From: Pseudomonas lutea
GTDB lineage: Bacteria; Pseudomonadota; Gammaproteobacteria; Pseudomonadales; Pseudomonadaceae
Reading direction: 5' to 3'
DNA length: 64,000 nt
Assembly (NCBI RefSeq): GCF_000759445.1
Contig: NZ_JRMB01000002.1
Coordinates: 1,364,001-1,428,000 of the forward strand
Part shown: one piece after another, positions 1-16,495 of the stretch
Layout: every line of letters starts with the position of its first letter
Position numbering within the stretch: position 1 is the first letter of the stretch
Position numbers and translations under genes: made by a program
The notes under the pieces: model-generated
Told to the model about the DNA's origin: nothing
What the model saw: the letters and a program-made list of their open reading frames with translations, nothing else
Database searches by the model: none

Positions 1-278
1 ACCCTGGCGAAATGATCCAGGAAATGCTACCGGAGATGAACATCAAGATTGCCGAAATGGCACGGCGGCTTCATTTTTCTCGCGAGATGTTGTCGCGGGT
101 CATTAACTGCCGTGCGCCGATCAGTCCAGATTTAGCGGTACGACTGGAACGCGCAGGTCTAAGCACCGCTCGCTTTTGGCTAGCGGTACAAATGAGCCAC
201 GACCTTTGGCAAGCCGAGCACCGCGAGCAGCCGCCCATCACGCCGCTGTATGTTGCTCCGACGATCACCGCAGCCTGA
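1..278 (+). CDS. HigA-family antitoxin, 5'-truncated by the window edge
   Basis: The frame is already open at base 3 and reads P-G-E-M-I-Q-E-M, so the real start lies outside the window and the ATG at 12 is internal. Visible features fit the HigA/VapI XRE-type helix-turn-helix antitoxins: the N-terminal PGE motif, the helix-turn-helix stretch around 'ARRLHFSREMLSRVINCRAP', and the typical 'LAVRLERAGLSTARFWLAVQ' segment. Family members neutralise a RelE-like HigB mRNA-cleaving toxin and autorepress their operon. The toxin gene, if present, would be just upstream of the window. The gene ends convergently with hemE and shares a hairpin terminator with it. Confidence 0.8.
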   Translation, partial: PGEMIQEMLPEMNIKIAEMARRLHFSREMLSRVINCRAPISPDLAVRLERAGLSTARFWLAVQMSHDLWQAEHREQPPITPLYVAPTITAA

Positions 279-292
279 ACCCTATACAAAAA

Positions 293-312
293 CGCCCGGC
301 ATGTGCCGGGCG
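293..312. terminator. Bidirectional hairpin between higA-like gene and hemE
   Basis: CGCCCGGC-ATGT-GCCGGGCG is a perfect 8-bp stem, with A residues on the left (AAAAA) and CTTT on the right. It lies between two convergent genes, so it can serve both. Confidence 0.8.
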
Positions 313-332
313 CTTTCATGTTGGGGAACCGC

Positions 333-1397
333 TTACTGGTGATACTTCGCCGACATTTCGTGAACGGCCTCAATGAAAGCGCCAGCATTGGCCGGATCAA
401 CTTCCGGTGTGATGCCGTGGCCGAGGTTGAAGACATGGCCAGTGCCGCTGCCGTAGCTGGCGAGGATGTTGGAGACTTCCTGGCGGATGGCCTGAGGGTT
501 GGCGTAAAGCACGGTCGGGTCCATATTGCCCTGCAACGCGACTTTGCTGCCAACGCGGCGGCGGGCTTCGCCGATGTCGCAGGTCCAGTCCAGACCCAGA
601 GCATCGGCGCCGGCGTCGGCGATGCTTTCAAGCCACATGCCGCCACCTTTGGTGAACAGGATAACCGGCACTTTACGGCCATCATGCTCGCGGATCAGGC
701 CGTTAACGATTTTGCGCATATAGGCCAGTGAAAACTCCTGATACGCCGCGGCCGAAAGGCTTCCGCCCCAACTGTCGAAGATCTGCACCGCCTGCGCCCC
801 TGCCAGGATCTGGCCATTGAGGTAAGCCGTCACCGATTGCGCGAGTTTATCGAGCAGCAAGTGCATCGCCTGCGGATTGTCGTAGAGCATGGCTTTGGAT
901 TTGCGGAAGTCTTTGGACGAGCCGCCTTCGACCATGTACGTCGCCAGGGTCCACGGGCTGCCGGCGAAGCCAATCAGCGGCACTCGGCCATTGAGCTCGC
1001 GGCGAATGGTGCTGACCGCGTCCATGACGTACCCCAGGTCTTTCTGAGGGTCAGGAATTGGCAAGGCCTCGATGTCAGCCAGGGTAGTGACGGTTTTTCG
1101 GAAGCGCGGGCCCTCGCCGGTTTCAAAATACAGCCCCAGGCCCATGGCGTCGGGCACGGTCAAAATGTCTGAAAACAAAATGGCAGCGTCGAGGGGATAA
1201 CGCTCAAGTGGCTGCAGGGTTACCTCACAAGCGAACGCCGGATTCATGCACAGGCTCATGAAGTCCCCGGCCTTGGCGCGGCTGGCGCGGTACTCGGGGA
1301 GATAGCGGCCGGCCTGGCGCATCATCCACACGGGAGTGACGTCAACAGGCTGCTTGAGCAGGGCGCGAAGGAAACGGTCGTTCTTCAGGGCAGTCAT
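333..1397 (-). CDS. hemE: Uroporphyrinogen decarboxylase HemE
   Basis: Decarboxylates the four acetate side chains of uroporphyrinogen III to give coproporphyrinogen III in cytoplasmic heme synthesis. The protein has 354 residues from the ATG at 1397, the usual length in pseudomonads. An upstream in-frame start at 1445 would add 16 poorly conserved residues and is not used. The family signature [16 protein letters not shown] is at residues 22-37, with substrate-contacting arginines near 27 and 31. The conserved '[17 protein letters not shown]' block is in mid-protein. It lies downstream of gltD on the same strand, separated from it by a terminator and a REPIN. Confidence 0.97.
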   Translation of the reverse strand: MTALKNDRFLRALLKQPVDVTPVWMMRQAGRYLPEYRASRAKAGDFMSLCMNPAFACEVTLQPLERYPLDAAILFSDILTVPDAMGLGLYFETGEGPRFRKTVTTLADIEALPIPDPQKDLGYVMDAVSTIRRELNGRVPLIGFAGSPWTLATYMVEGGSSKDFRKSKAMLYDNPQAMHLLLDKLAQSVTAYLNGQILAGAQAVQIFDSWGGSLSAAAYQEFSLAYMRKIVNGLIREHDGRKVPVILFTKGGGMWLESIADAGADALGLDWTCDIGEARRRVGSKVALQGNMDPTVLYANPQAIRQEVSNILASYGSGTGHVFNLGHGITPEVDPANAGAFIEAVHEMSAKYHQ

Positions 1398-1443
1398 GTT
1401 GGTATCCGGAAAAAAGTGCGGGCATTTTCTCAGACACCAACGC

Positions 1444-1471
1444 AAAAGGCACGGTCGGTGCCGTGCCTTTT
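1444..1471 (-). terminator. Intrinsic terminator downstream of gltBD
   Basis: AAAAGGCACGG / CCGTGCCTTTT form a perfect 11-bp inverted repeat around a 6-nt loop. On the minus strand it follows gltD and the REPIN and precedes hemE, so it probably ends the gltBD transcript. Confidence 0.7.
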
Positions 1472-1514
1472 ATTTATCGGGGCGATTTGTCGCATCAATG
1501 CGCGGCGTTGGTTT

Positions 1515-1604
1515 TGTAGGAGCCGGCTTGCTGGCGAACCCAACTGACGCAGTGCATCTGGCGAACCGCGTCGGCCTTCTTCGCCAGCAAGCCGGCTCCT
1601 ACAG
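1515..1604. repeat. REPIN (family A) between hemE and gltD
   Basis: TGTAGGAGCCGGCTTGCTGG and its reverse complement flank a ~40-bp spacer, giving a two-armed palindrome (REP doublet). Such elements are non-autonomous and are moved by RAYT transposases. None is encoded in this window. Confidence 0.9.
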
Positions 1605-1616
1605 ACGGCAGCGTCG

Positions 1617-3145
<1,529 letters not shown>

Positions 3146-3149
3146 TGCT

Positions 3150-7595
<4,446 letters not shown>

Positions 7596-7704
7596 AGACA
7601 CATTCTCACCAGGCTGCCTCTTAACGAGACAAATTTCTTTTCAATTCAACCATTTACCATCCACGCCGAACGTACGCCGGCTTTGCGGGAGCAAAAGGGA
7701 GGTC

Positions 7705-7733
7705 ATTGTACACAGCGACACAAGTCCTCACAA
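7705..7733 (-). promoter_or_regulatory. Probable sigma-70 promoter of gltBD
   Basis: On the minus strand, -35 TTGTGA (7728-7733) and -10 TACAAT (7705-7710) are separated by 17 nt. This predicts a transcript starting near 7698 with a ~100-nt leader before gltB. Confidence 0.55.
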
Positions 7734-7759
7734 ATTTGGCGACGAACTGTCGCAAATTT
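7732..7759. promoter_or_regulatory. Palindromic candidate operator upstream of gltB
   Basis: AAATTTGGCGAC-GAACT-GTCGCAAATTT is an inverted repeat with one extra G in one arm. It abuts the proposed gltB -35 box. Position and symmetry suggest a dimeric regulator site. The factor is unknown. The rest of the 7602-7954 gap holds no credible gene. Confidence 0.45.
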
Positions 7760-7954
7760 ATGTCGCATTCATGAAAGGTTTTATATCGATTCTCGTGCTA
7801 GCCAGAGCTATTTTGCGAGTCTGACCAATGAGAGCCCGAAGATCAATGTGTGTCTGAGACGCAGACAGCGCAAGGCGCGCTGCTCATTGGCAGCACGCTC
7901 ATGCGTGATAATCGGGGGAGCCAAGCGAGGGACCCGGATAAGGTCCCTGCGTCA

Positions 7955-9592
7955 TCAGCGTGCGGCAGCGAGTTCCTGTTGGATGCTGCCGACGGTACGA
8001 GGCCAAGGTTTACCAGCCTGAACCTTCTCTGGCAAGGCCTTGATAGCGGTAAGCGCTGCATTGCGATCAGCGAAACTGCCGTAGGTCACCACATACAGAG
8101 GCTTGCCCTGCAGGGTTTTCTTGAAATAACGGTACTCGGCGCCCTGCTCTTTTACGTAACTTTGGGCGGTGGTTTCAGAGCTGGTGCCGAGGATCTGCAC
8201 CACGTAATGGGTCGGGGCCTGACCTGAATACCAGCCACTGCCCGCTGCGCCAGACGCTGCAGCTGCCGGAGCAGCAGGCTTGGCTGCCGGGGCCGGAGCA
8301 GGCTTGGCAGTCGCCACCTGAGTCGGCGCAGGCGCAGGCTTGGCGGCAGGAGCGGGCGCCGGAGCAGGTGTAGGCTTGGCGGCGGGCGCCGGGCGTGGCG
8401 CTGGAACCGGCTGCTGCGCCATGCTTGGAGCAGGCCCTGCCGATGCACCCGCAGGTGGCGCAGTGGTGGTTACCGTCGGCGGCTGCAGCGATTGATTGGC
8501 GGCGGCACCGCCGTCTTCACCGTCTCCTTCACCCGAGCCCGCCGCTTCAGCCAGAGGTGTGCGTGTCACCGGTTGCGAGCTCCCGTTCATCGGCAACGGC
8601 ATTGGCTGCGAATTGCCGGCGAACTCGATCGCCGGGCCACCGTTGTTCGATTGTTGAGCCGGCGCCTGGCCCTGACCCAGAGGCAGTTGAGCCTGAGAGT
8701 TGGCTGGCGCCGTAGCGGGTGCGTTGCTGCGACCTGGAATCAACCACGCAGCGAGGACCGCCGCGACAACAACCCCACCCAAAGCCAACACGTGTTTCTT
8801 AGGCATCTTGAACCCCATACTTGGACGCTTGACCGCAGAGCGGCTGGCAATCATGGCTTCGATCATCGAATCACGCGCGACCTGATTAATCGCACCTGGC
8901 CATCCACCGGACTGCTCATGGATATCGCTGATCTGCTCGGCGCTGAACAATCCAACGCCCTGCCCGGCGCCGTCGAGACGCTGAGCCAGATACTCACGGG
9001 TTTCTTCTTCGGTATACGGCGCGAGCTCGATAACGTGGAAGCGTTCTTCCTCCGTACCGCTCTCGGCGCACAATTGATCCAGGCGATCAATGATCGAAGC
9101 CTCGCCGAACAGGAAGACATGCGGGCGCCCTTCCGGGGTGCCTGCCGCCAATCCCAACAACGCTTCGAGTGCGGATTCGCCCAGTTGTTCGGCATCGTCC
9201 ACCAGGATGTAGACCTCCTGGCCTGTCAGCGCCAGCTGCACGACTTGTGACAGGATCGGGCGCATTTCCGCCTGTGCGACGTTCAGCGCCTGCGCAACCT
9301 GGCGCAACACGCCTGTCGCATCGCCTGCACCGCGTGCCGAGACCACGACGCTTTGCACCGACTGCTTGTTGGTGCTCGCCACCAGCGCCTGACGCAGCAA
9401 CGTCTTGCCGCTGCCCTGGGGGCCCGTGACCACCAACAGCAACTGGCTGTAGCGTGCGAGATGATGCAGCTGACCCAGCACGGGCTTGCGCTGTGCAGGG
9501 AAGAATTTGAAGCCGGGGACCCGCGTTGCAAAGGGGTCATGACTCAACTGGTAATGACCGAGGAAGGCCTCATCGGCGTGCAAACTAGTCAT
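7955..9592 (-). CDS. DamX-like protein: AAA ATPase + SPOR domain
   Basis: A 545-residue inner-membrane protein of the ExeA/DamX type. The cytoplasmic N-terminal part has a Walker A motif G-P-Q-G-S-G-K-T at residues 57-64 and a Walker B-like 'VYILVDDAE'. A single membrane helix is at about 267-287. A long Pro/Ala-rich periplasmic linker (about 290-460) follows, and the last ~80 residues form a SPOR domain ('YVVQILGTSSETTAQSYV...'). SPOR domains bind denuded septal peptidoglycan, so a role in cell division or envelope remodelling is expected. It starts 10 bp after aroB ends, on the same strand. The ATPase/SPOR fusion at this locus is usual for Pseudomonas. Confidence 0.85.
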   Translation of the reverse strand: MTSLHADEAFLGHYQLSHDPFATRVPGFKFFPAQRKPVLGQLHHLARYSQLLLVVTGPQGSGKTLLRQALVASTNKQSVQSVVVSARGAGDATGVLRQVAQALNVAQAEMRPILSQVVQLALTGQEVYILVDDAEQLGESALEALLGLAAGTPEGRPHVFLFGEASIIDRLDQLCAESGTEEERFHVIELAPYTEEETREYLAQRLDGAGQGVGLFSAEQISDIHEQSGGWPGAINQVARDSMIEAMIASRSAVKRPSMGFKMPKKHVLALGGVVVAAVLAAWLIPGRSNAPATAPANSQAQLPLGQGQAPAQQSNNGGPAIEFAGNSQPMPLPMNGSSQPVTRTPLAEAAGSGEGDGEDGGAAANQSLQPPTVTTTAPPAGASAGPAPSMAQQPVPAPRPAPAAKPTPAPAPAPAAKPAPAPTQVATAKPAPAPAAKPAAPAAAASGAAGSGWYSGQAPTHYVVQILGTSSETTAQSYVKEQGAEYRYFKKTLQGKPLYVVTYGSFADRNAALTAIKALPEKVQAGKPWPRTVGSIQQELAAAR

Positions 9593-9602
9593 GGATTTCT
9601 CA

Positions 9603-10706
9603 TTAACCTCTAAGCTGATCCACCAAGGCGCGGTAATCCGCGACCAGTGTGGCCTGTAGTACTTCTTGTGGATATTCGTCGGTCACTACTGCCTCGCCGA
9701 TGCGACGCAACAGCACCAGGCGCAGACGACCGTCTATGACCTTTTTGTCCACCGCCATGTGCTCGAGGAAATGCTCGGGCGTCATGTCTTCAGGCGGAAC
9801 GACCGGCAAACCGGCACGCTGAAAAATACGGATGCCACGGTCGCGCTCTTGCTCGGTGATCCACCCCAGACGTGCGGACATTTCAAGGGCCATTACCGTA
9901 CCTGCCGCCACCGCCTCGCCGTGCAGCCATACGCCATATCCCATGTGCGTTTCGATGGCATGGCCGAACGTGTGGCCCAGGTTGAGTGTGGCACGCACAC
10001 CGGATTCCCGCTCATCGGCACCCACCACCCCAGCCTTGGCCGCGCAAGAACGCTCGATGGCTGTGGTCAGCGCGACCTGATCCAGCGCGCGAAGCTTGTC
10101 CACGTTCTCTTCGAGCCATGTCAGGAAGGGTTCGTCACAGATGAGACCGTATTTGATGACCTCGGCGAGACCGGCCGACAGTTCCCGTTCGGGCAAGCTG
10201 TTCAGCGAAGCTGTGTCGATCAAGACTGCATTTGGCTGGTAGAACGCGCCGACCATGTTTTTGCCGAGCGGGTGATTAATGCCGGTTTTACCACCGACCG
10301 ATGAATCTACCTGAGACAACAGCGTGGTCGGTACCTGAATAAACTCCACACCACGTTGATAACAGGCAGCCGCGAAGCCGGCCATGTCCCCAATCACGCC
10401 ACCGCCCAACGCAATCACGGTGGTGCGACGATCATGGCGTGCAGTCAGCAGCGCGTCGAAAATGGTTTGCAGGGTTTCCCAGTTTTTGAAGGCTTCGCCG
10501 TCGGGAAGCACAATCGGCAAGACGTTGTAACCGGCGAGGGATTGAGTAAGGCGCTCCATGTACAGCGGAGCGACCGTGGCGTTTGAAACGATCGCCACTT
10601 GTTTCCCGGCTATGTATGGCTTGAGCAACTCGGGCTGATCCAGCAAGCCTTCGCCGATGTGAATCGGGTAGCTGCGTTCGCCAAGCTCGACCTTGAGTGT
10701 CTGCAT
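9603..10706 (-). CDS. aroB: 3-dehydroquinate synthase AroB
   Basis: Converts DAHP to 3-dehydroquinate, the second step of the shikimate pathway, using NAD+ and a divalent metal. It has 367 residues from ATG 10706 ([15 protein letters not shown]); the in-frame start at 10727 would add 7 unconserved residues. The NAD-binding '[15 protein letters not shown]' and the '[23 protein letters not shown]' core are intact, as are the metal-ligand regions around '[12 protein letters not shown]' and 'HGEAVAAG'. It lies between aroK and the DamX-like gene in the usual pil-aro-dam-glt order. Confidence 0.97.
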   Translation of the reverse strand: MQTLKVELGERSYPIHIGEGLLDQPELLKPYIAGKQVAIVSNATVAPLYMERLTQSLAGYNVLPIVLPDGEAFKNWETLQTIFDALLTARHDRRTTVIALGGGVIGDMAGFAAACYQRGVEFIQVPTTLLSQVDSSVGGKTGINHPLGKNMVGAFYQPNAVLIDTASLNSLPERELSAGLAEVIKYGLICDEPFLTWLEENVDKLRALDQVALTTAIERSCAAKAGVVGADERESGVRATLNLGHTFGHAIETHMGYGVWLHGEAVAAGTVMALEMSARLGWITEQERDRGIRIFQRAGLPVVPPEDMTPEHFLEHMAVDKKVIDGRLRLVLLRRIGEAVVTDEYPQEVLQATLVADYRALVDQLRG

Positions 10707-10838
10707 GTGTCCCCACGCTGTTAACAATTGGTTGCCTGTGTCTGTGCGTCACGAAACGCCAACACTGGCTATGGCGCAAGGCCATTTCACGACCCCGCTT
10801 TTTATGGTCGCCGAGGATAGCGCATTTCCGTCTGCGCT

Positions 10839-11357
10839 TTAACGGGGAGGAAGCTCGGCCAGAAGGGCAAGGATGTCGATGACCACCATTCGGGGCGGCC
10901 GCTCATCGGTTTGGATGATCACATCGGCGATTTCCCGGTACAGCGGATCGCGGATAGCCAGCAGTTCGCGCAGCACGCGCGCGGGGTCGGCGGTGCGCAG
11001 CAATGGCCGGTTGCGGTCCCGGGAAGTCCGGCCCACTTGCTGCTCGACCGAGGCATGCAGATACACCACTCGACCACCGGCGTGCAATGCGCGGCGGTTT
11101 TCTTCGCGCATGACCGCGCCGCCGCCGGTAGCCACCACAACGCCATCGAGCGCGCAGAGCTCGGCAATCATTGCCTGCTCCCGGTCGCGAAAGCCTGCCT
11201 CACCTTCTTTATCGAAGATCCAGGGAATATTGGCGCCCGTTCGCAGTTCGATTTCCTTGTCGGAATCCTTGAACGGCAGTCGAAGCTCTTTGGCCAGCAA
11301 GCGGCCGATGGTGCTCTTACCCGCCCCCATCGGCCCCACAAGTATTAAATTTCGCAC
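10839..11357 (-). CDS. aroK: Shikimate kinase AroK
   Basis: Phosphorylates shikimate to shikimate-3-phosphate. The 172-residue size is standard. The P-loop G-P-M-G-A-G-K-S is at residues 8-15, the shikimate-binding '[11 protein letters not shown]' follows, and '[11 protein letters not shown]' is the Walker-B-like region. It starts only 4 bp after the pilQ stop, so it is likely co-transcribed with the pilus operon. A 132-bp gap separates it from aroB, with no clear terminator. Confidence 0.96.
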   Translation of the reverse strand: MRNLILVGPMGAGKSTIGRLLAKELRLPFKDSDKEIELRTGANIPWIFDKEGEAGFRDREQAMIAELCALDGVVVATGGGAVMREENRRALHAGGRVVYLHASVEQQVGRTSRDRNRPLLRTADPARVLRELLAIRDPLYREIADVIIQTDERPPRMVVIDILALLAELPPR

Positions 11358-11361
11358 AGAA

Positions 11362-13494
11362 TCAACGACTCACAGCAATCGCCTGGTTGTTCATGATACG
11401 CGGAGTGAGGAAGACCAATAGCTCGGATTTTGACTCCGAGACCACATCGCGCCGGAAAAGGCGGCCAACATACGGCACATCGCCCAAAAATGGCACCTTG
11501 TCGACGACTTTACTTTGCGTGTTGGAGAACACCCCGCCAATAACTATGGTCTCGCCGTCGGCCACCAACACCTTGGCATTGACCTCGTTTTTCTTGATGG
11601 GCGGAACTCCGAGCACCGTGTTCACGTAGTCCGGTTCATCCTTCGTGACCTTGACCTCCATGATGATGCGGTTATCCGGGGTGATCTGTGGCGTTACTTC
11701 CAGCGACAGCGAAGCCTCTTTGAACGACACCGACGTCGCGCCGCTCGAACTGGCCTCCTGATACGGCACCTCCGTACCTTTCAGGATTTTCGCGGTTTCC
11801 TTGTCCGACGTAACCACCTTCGGCTGCGAAACGACTTCGCCATTCCCGCTCTTCTCCATCGCCGTCAGTTCGAGATCGAGAATCGTGTTATTGGTCAGGA
11901 AACCCAGACCGATCGACGAGGTGGCATCGGTCACGCCCATGTCCACATAAGGTCCGTTGGTCGCCGCTGCGCCGGTGACTGTGCCATTGCCGCCAGTGGT
12001 GAAATTCCCCCGATTGCTCGATCCGCCCCAGCGCACGCCCAGAGCTTTGTCATAGTCGACGTTCGCTTCAACGATGCGCGCCTCGATCATGACCTGACGC
12101 ACCGGGATATCCAGCTGCGAAACGATGCGGCGCAGCTCATCCAGGCGATCCTGAGTCTGATAGGCAATGATGTTGTTGGTACGCTCATCGACCGTGATCG
12201 AGCCGCGCTCGTCGGTTTTCGATTCCGCACTGGTCACCGACTGAAAGAGCTTGGCGATGTCGGCAGCCTTGGCGTAGTTCACTTGCAGCAACTCACGACG
12301 CAGCGGCGCCAACTCGGAAATCTGCTTCAGCGACTCCAGCTCCTGGCGCTCACGGGCGGCGATCTCATCAGCGGGCCCGACCAGCAAAACATTACCGATC
12401 TTGCGCTTGTCCAGACCTTTGGTTTTAAGCACCAGATCCAGCGCCTGATCCCACGGCACGTTTTGCAGGCGCAGGGTGATACCGCCCTGGACCGTGTCAC
12501 TGGCAACCAGATTGAGGTTGGTGAAATCGGCGATCAGCTGCAGAACCGACCGGACATCGATGTCCTGGAAATTCAGCGACAGTTTCTCGCCGGTATAGAC
12601 CAGTTTTTCCGAGTTACGGCGCTCCTGATCCTCGTTGGTCAATGGACGCACGCTGATGGTCAGCTTGTTTTCCGTCTGGTAGGCGGAATAATCGAACGCG
12701 CCAGACGGCTCGATCGAAATGCTGGCTTTGTCGCCGCTGACACTTGAATTGACGAATTGCACCGGCGTGGCGAAATCCTTCACGTCGAGGCGCACGCGCA
12801 ACGGATCCGGCAACTGAGTCTTGGCGAAGTCGACGCGAATCTTGCCGCCCTGCTCCTGAATATCCGGAGCAATACCGGTGTCGCTCAGTTCGATGATGAC
12901 GTTGCCCTCGCCGAGCTCTCCGCGTTGGAAATCGACATTTTTCACCGACCGCGGGCCGGGAGCGTAGGAACGGGCAACAGGCTTCGATTGCGCGGGGGGC
13001 ACGCTCACCCGCGGCGCGCCCAGGGCGGTACTGGGCTGTGAACCTTGCGCCGCAGCCGCACCCTGGCCCACGACCACGAACAGGTTGTTGCCTTCTACCC
13101 GAGAGCTGTACGGCGCGAGCGTGGTGAGGTTGATGATCACCCGCGTGCGATCCTTGGCCTCGACGACCACCACGCTATGCGCATTGCCTGAACCCAGGTC
13201 ACGGCTCTTGATCGCCAACTGGCTGGTGACACCCGGCAGGTCAAGCGCGATCCGCGCCGGTTGCTCGGTGGTGTAACCACGCGGCGCCGCCACTGGGCCA
13301 TCGAAGGACAACTTCAATTCGACTCGATCCCCCGGCAGTGCTGCTACGTCCAGCGTCTTGAGGTTCGCTGCCTGAAGAATCGGTGAAAGCAGCGCCATCC
13401 CTAGCGACACGCTGATAATCGAAAGAATCCTGTTCATGTTCACATTCCACCACTGTGCAGATTCGAAGGTGCTGCGCTTGCTTGCCGTCTTCAT
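11362..13494 (-). CDS. pilQ: Type IV pilus secretin PilQ
   Basis: Forms the outer-membrane channel for the pilus fibre. From ATG 13494 it has 710 residues. That start overlaps the pilP stop (ATGA) and has an AAGGA ribosome site 6 nt upstream. It would place ~19 residues before the signal peptide '[24 protein letters not shown]'. A start at ATG 13437 would put the signal peptide at residue 1, and experiment would have to decide. Two AMIN peptidoglycan-binding domains (about 45-260), a secretin/TonB short N-terminal domain, an N1 domain and the secretin pore domain with '[28 protein letters not shown]' are visible. Confidence 0.95.
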   Translation of the reverse strand: MKTASKRSTFESAQWWNVNMNRILSIISVSLGMALLSPILQAANLKTLDVAALPGDRVELKLSFDGPVAAPRGYTTEQPARIALDLPGVTSQLAIKSRDLGSGNAHSVVVVEAKDRTRVIINLTTLAPYSSRVEGNNLFVVVGQGAAAAQGSQPSTALGAPRVSVPPAQSKPVARSYAPGPRSVKNVDFQRGELGEGNVIIELSDTGIAPDIQEQGGKIRVDFAKTQLPDPLRVRLDVKDFATPVQFVNSSVSGDKASISIEPSGAFDYSAYQTENKLTISVRPLTNEDQERRNSEKLVYTGEKLSLNFQDIDVRSVLQLIADFTNLNLVASDTVQGGITLRLQNVPWDQALDLVLKTKGLDKRKIGNVLLVGPADEIAARERQELESLKQISELAPLRRELLQVNYAKAADIAKLFQSVTSAESKTDERGSITVDERTNNIIAYQTQDRLDELRRIVSQLDIPVRQVMIEARIVEANVDYDKALGVRWGGSSNRGNFTTGGNGTVTGAAATNGPYVDMGVTDATSSIGLGFLTNNTILDLELTAMEKSGNGEVVSQPKVVTSDKETAKILKGTEVPYQEASSSGATSVSFKEASLSLEVTPQITPDNRIIMEVKVTKDEPDYVNTVLGVPPIKKNEVNAKVLVADGETIVIGGVFSNTQSKVVDKVPFLGDVPYVGRLFRRDVVSESKSELLVFLTPRIMNNQAIAVSR

Positions 13495-14018
13495 GAGCGT
13501 TCCTTGAGCGAGATGCTGAGCGGGCGCTCCAGCCACGCCCCCTCACCATCCGGCACGATTTCCATCACCTGAACTGCGGAATCGCTGATTGCCGTAATCC
13601 GGCCATCGTTGCGGCCCAGGTAATCGCCCACTTTCACCCTATGCACGCCGCCCGCCCCGCGAAGCAACGCGAACGTCCCGCTTTCGTTACTCAACGTACC
13701 CACCATTTCAAAGGAATCGATGTTGAAGCCCTCAAGGAACTGCTTGACCCGGGTCGGATCGGGCTGGACCAGATGCGAGCCCCTTTGACGGTTGACCAGA
13801 TCGATTTTGACCGGCGGCTGAAACGGGCTGCGCAGGCTCGCCGCCGCATAGGTAAAGGCTTCATATGGCCGGAACTTGGGCATTGGCTCAATGGTGCCGA
13901 CCGGACGCGCGCGAACCTCGCCCATGTACTGCTTCAGATCGTCAAATTCATCCGAACTGCCACAGCCTGCGAGCCCCATCAGCGTGACGCCGAGGTACAA
14001 CCAACGCATCGCCCTCAT
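13491..14018 (-). CDS. pilP: Type IV pilus assembly lipoprotein PilP
   Basis: A 175-residue inner-membrane lipoprotein that links the PilMNO complex to the PilQ secretin. The lipobox L-A-G-C places the lipidated Cys at residue 19. The proline-rich linker 'RPVGTIEPMPKFRPYEAFTYAA' and the C-terminal beta domain ('FEMVGTLSNESGTFALLRG...') match the family. Both ends overlap neighbours by 4 bp (ATGA with pilQ and with pilO), indicating translational coupling. Confidence 0.95.
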   Translation of the reverse strand: MRAMRWLYLGVTLMGLAGCGSSDEFDDLKQYMGEVRARPVGTIEPMPKFRPYEAFTYAAASLRSPFQPPVKIDLVNRQRGSHLVQPDPTRVKQFLEGFNIDSFEMVGTLSNESGTFALLRGAGGVHRVKVGDYLGRNDGRITAISDSAVQVMEIVPDGEGAWLERPLSISLKERS

Positions 14019-14662
14019 TTCGCAGGCCCTTTCGTGTCGATGTTCTGAACGCCTTTATCGTTATAACGGTAGGTCTTGGCCAGAATGCTCATGCGCAGTT
14101 TCGCCGGGGACTTGGCATCCAGCGGCTTGATCTCGAAGTCATGCAGCGTCACGATTCGCGGCAGGCTGGCCACGCCACTGGCGAAGGTTGCCAGGTCGTG
14201 ATAGCTGCCGGTCACAGTGATCTGGATAGGCAATTCAATATAAAACTGCTGCGCTTCTTCGGGGAGCAGCTTGATTTCCTCGAACTCAAGACCGCTGCCC
14301 AGGCCGGTGCGGGTGATGTCTTCCAGCAAGCCCGGGACTTCGGTATCGCTCGGCAACTGACGTAGCAGCGCACCGAACGTATTTTCCATCTCCACCATTT
14401 GGCTCTTGTAAGCCGCAAGGTTGGCAGCTTGATAGGCCTTGGTCGCAAACTGCTCTTTAAGCGCTACTTCTTCACTGCGCGCCTGATCCAGCTGAGCCTG
14501 CATGTCCTGGATGTAAAAGAAATAGCCACCTGCCAGCACCAGCGCCAACAGCAGAGCGCCGGCGATGGTTTTTACGGCCGCAGGCCAGGACCCCAGGTTG
14601 TTGACGTCCAGATCGTTGATGTCGATCTTGCGCAGGCTGTCCAGCCATTCATTCATGTTCAT
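14015..14662 (-). CDS. pilO: Type IV pilus alignment protein PilO
   Basis: A 215-residue bitopic inner-membrane protein that dimerises with PilN and couples cytoplasmic PilM to periplasmic PilP/PilQ. There is a short cytoplasmic N-terminus, one membrane helix at about 30-52 ('AGALLLALVLAGGYFFYIQ'), a coiled coil (about 55-100) and a ferredoxin-like periplasmic domain. It overlaps pilP by 4 bp and pilN by 4 bp. Confidence 0.95.
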   Translation of the reverse strand: MNMNEWLDSLRKIDINDLDVNNLGSWPAAVKTIAGALLLALVLAGGYFFYIQDMQAQLDQARSEEVALKEQFATKAYQAANLAAYKSQMVEMENTFGALLRQLPSDTEVPGLLEDITRTGLGSGLEFEEIKLLPEEAQQFYIELPIQITVTGSYHDLATFASGVASLPRIVTLHDFEIKPLDAKSPAKLRMSILAKTYRYNDKGVQNIDTKGPAK

Positions 14663-15224
14663 GGCTTGACCCCCTCAACCGCCGGCTGCGTCTGACGTAC
14701 CGTTAACTGGAAGGTGTTGGTTTGATCCACGCCGCCCGCGGTATTGGCCTTGACCTCCGTCAGGCTCGGAGACTCCAGCCAGTCGGACGCGTCCAGGTTA
14801 CGCAGCAGATCCGAGACCCGGTTGTTGGACTCGGCTGCACCGGAGATGCTGATCATCTGCCCCGTCATTTTTACGTCGTTGAAGAACACGCCGTCTGGCA
14901 GTGTGCGAGCCAGCTGGTCAAATACGCGGCCGATGATGGGTCGATTGCCCTGCAGGTCCTGGATGATCTTCATGCGTTCCAGCAATTGCTTGCGGCGCGC
15001 CTTCAGCTCGCTGATTTCCTTAATACGGGCGTCCAGCTGAACGATTTCGGTTCTGACAAACTCGTTGCGCGCATTCTGGTGAGCGATAGCACTGCTCAAA
15101 TATTGATCAGCCAGAAGAACGGCACCTACGCCGACGACCAATACGCCGGCCAGCGCAAGGATAAAGCGCTTCTTGCGCGCCTCACGTTGCTGCTCGCGCC
15201 AGGGTAGTAAGTTGATCCGTGCCA

Positions 15225-15225
<1 letters not shown>
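14659..15225 (-). CDS. pilN: Type IV pilus assembly protein PilN
   Basis: A 188-residue inner-membrane protein. Its N-terminus M-A-R-I-N-L-L-P-W-R is the motif that docks in the groove of PilM, which fixes the start at ATG 15225 rather than 15255. A membrane helix is at about 22-42, then a coiled coil and a periplasmic domain. The ATG shares one base with the pilM stop (TAATG), so translation is coupled. Confidence 0.96.
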
Positions 15226-16316
<1,091 letters not shown>

Positions 16317-16395
16317 TTACGGATGATTTCTGGTGCCACGTCATTGTCGGCTGACTTGACAGTAGCGCAAATAACGCTCGTCGACGAAAAATGCT

Positions 16396-16401
16396 TATAA
16401 T
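16396..16401 (+). promoter_or_regulatory. Possible -10 box of ponA
   Basis: A perfect TATAAT lies 95 bp before the ponA start in the divergent pilM/ponA region (16290-16495). No good -35 box is seen 16-18 bp upstream; TTGACA at 16356-16361 is too far away, at 34 nt. Confidence 0.35.
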
Positions 16402-16495
16402 GCCCAGCGTTTTTTTCGTGTAGCAAAGCTTCAAGGCGTGTTCATTTGTAAATGCCTGCGCTTAACCCATTCTTTTTTCTGGAAATCCAAAAGCC

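Noticed and set aside
16356..16401. TTGACA and TATAAT as one ponA promoter
   Set aside because: The two boxes are 34 nt apart, twice the functional spacing, so only the -10-like box is listed.
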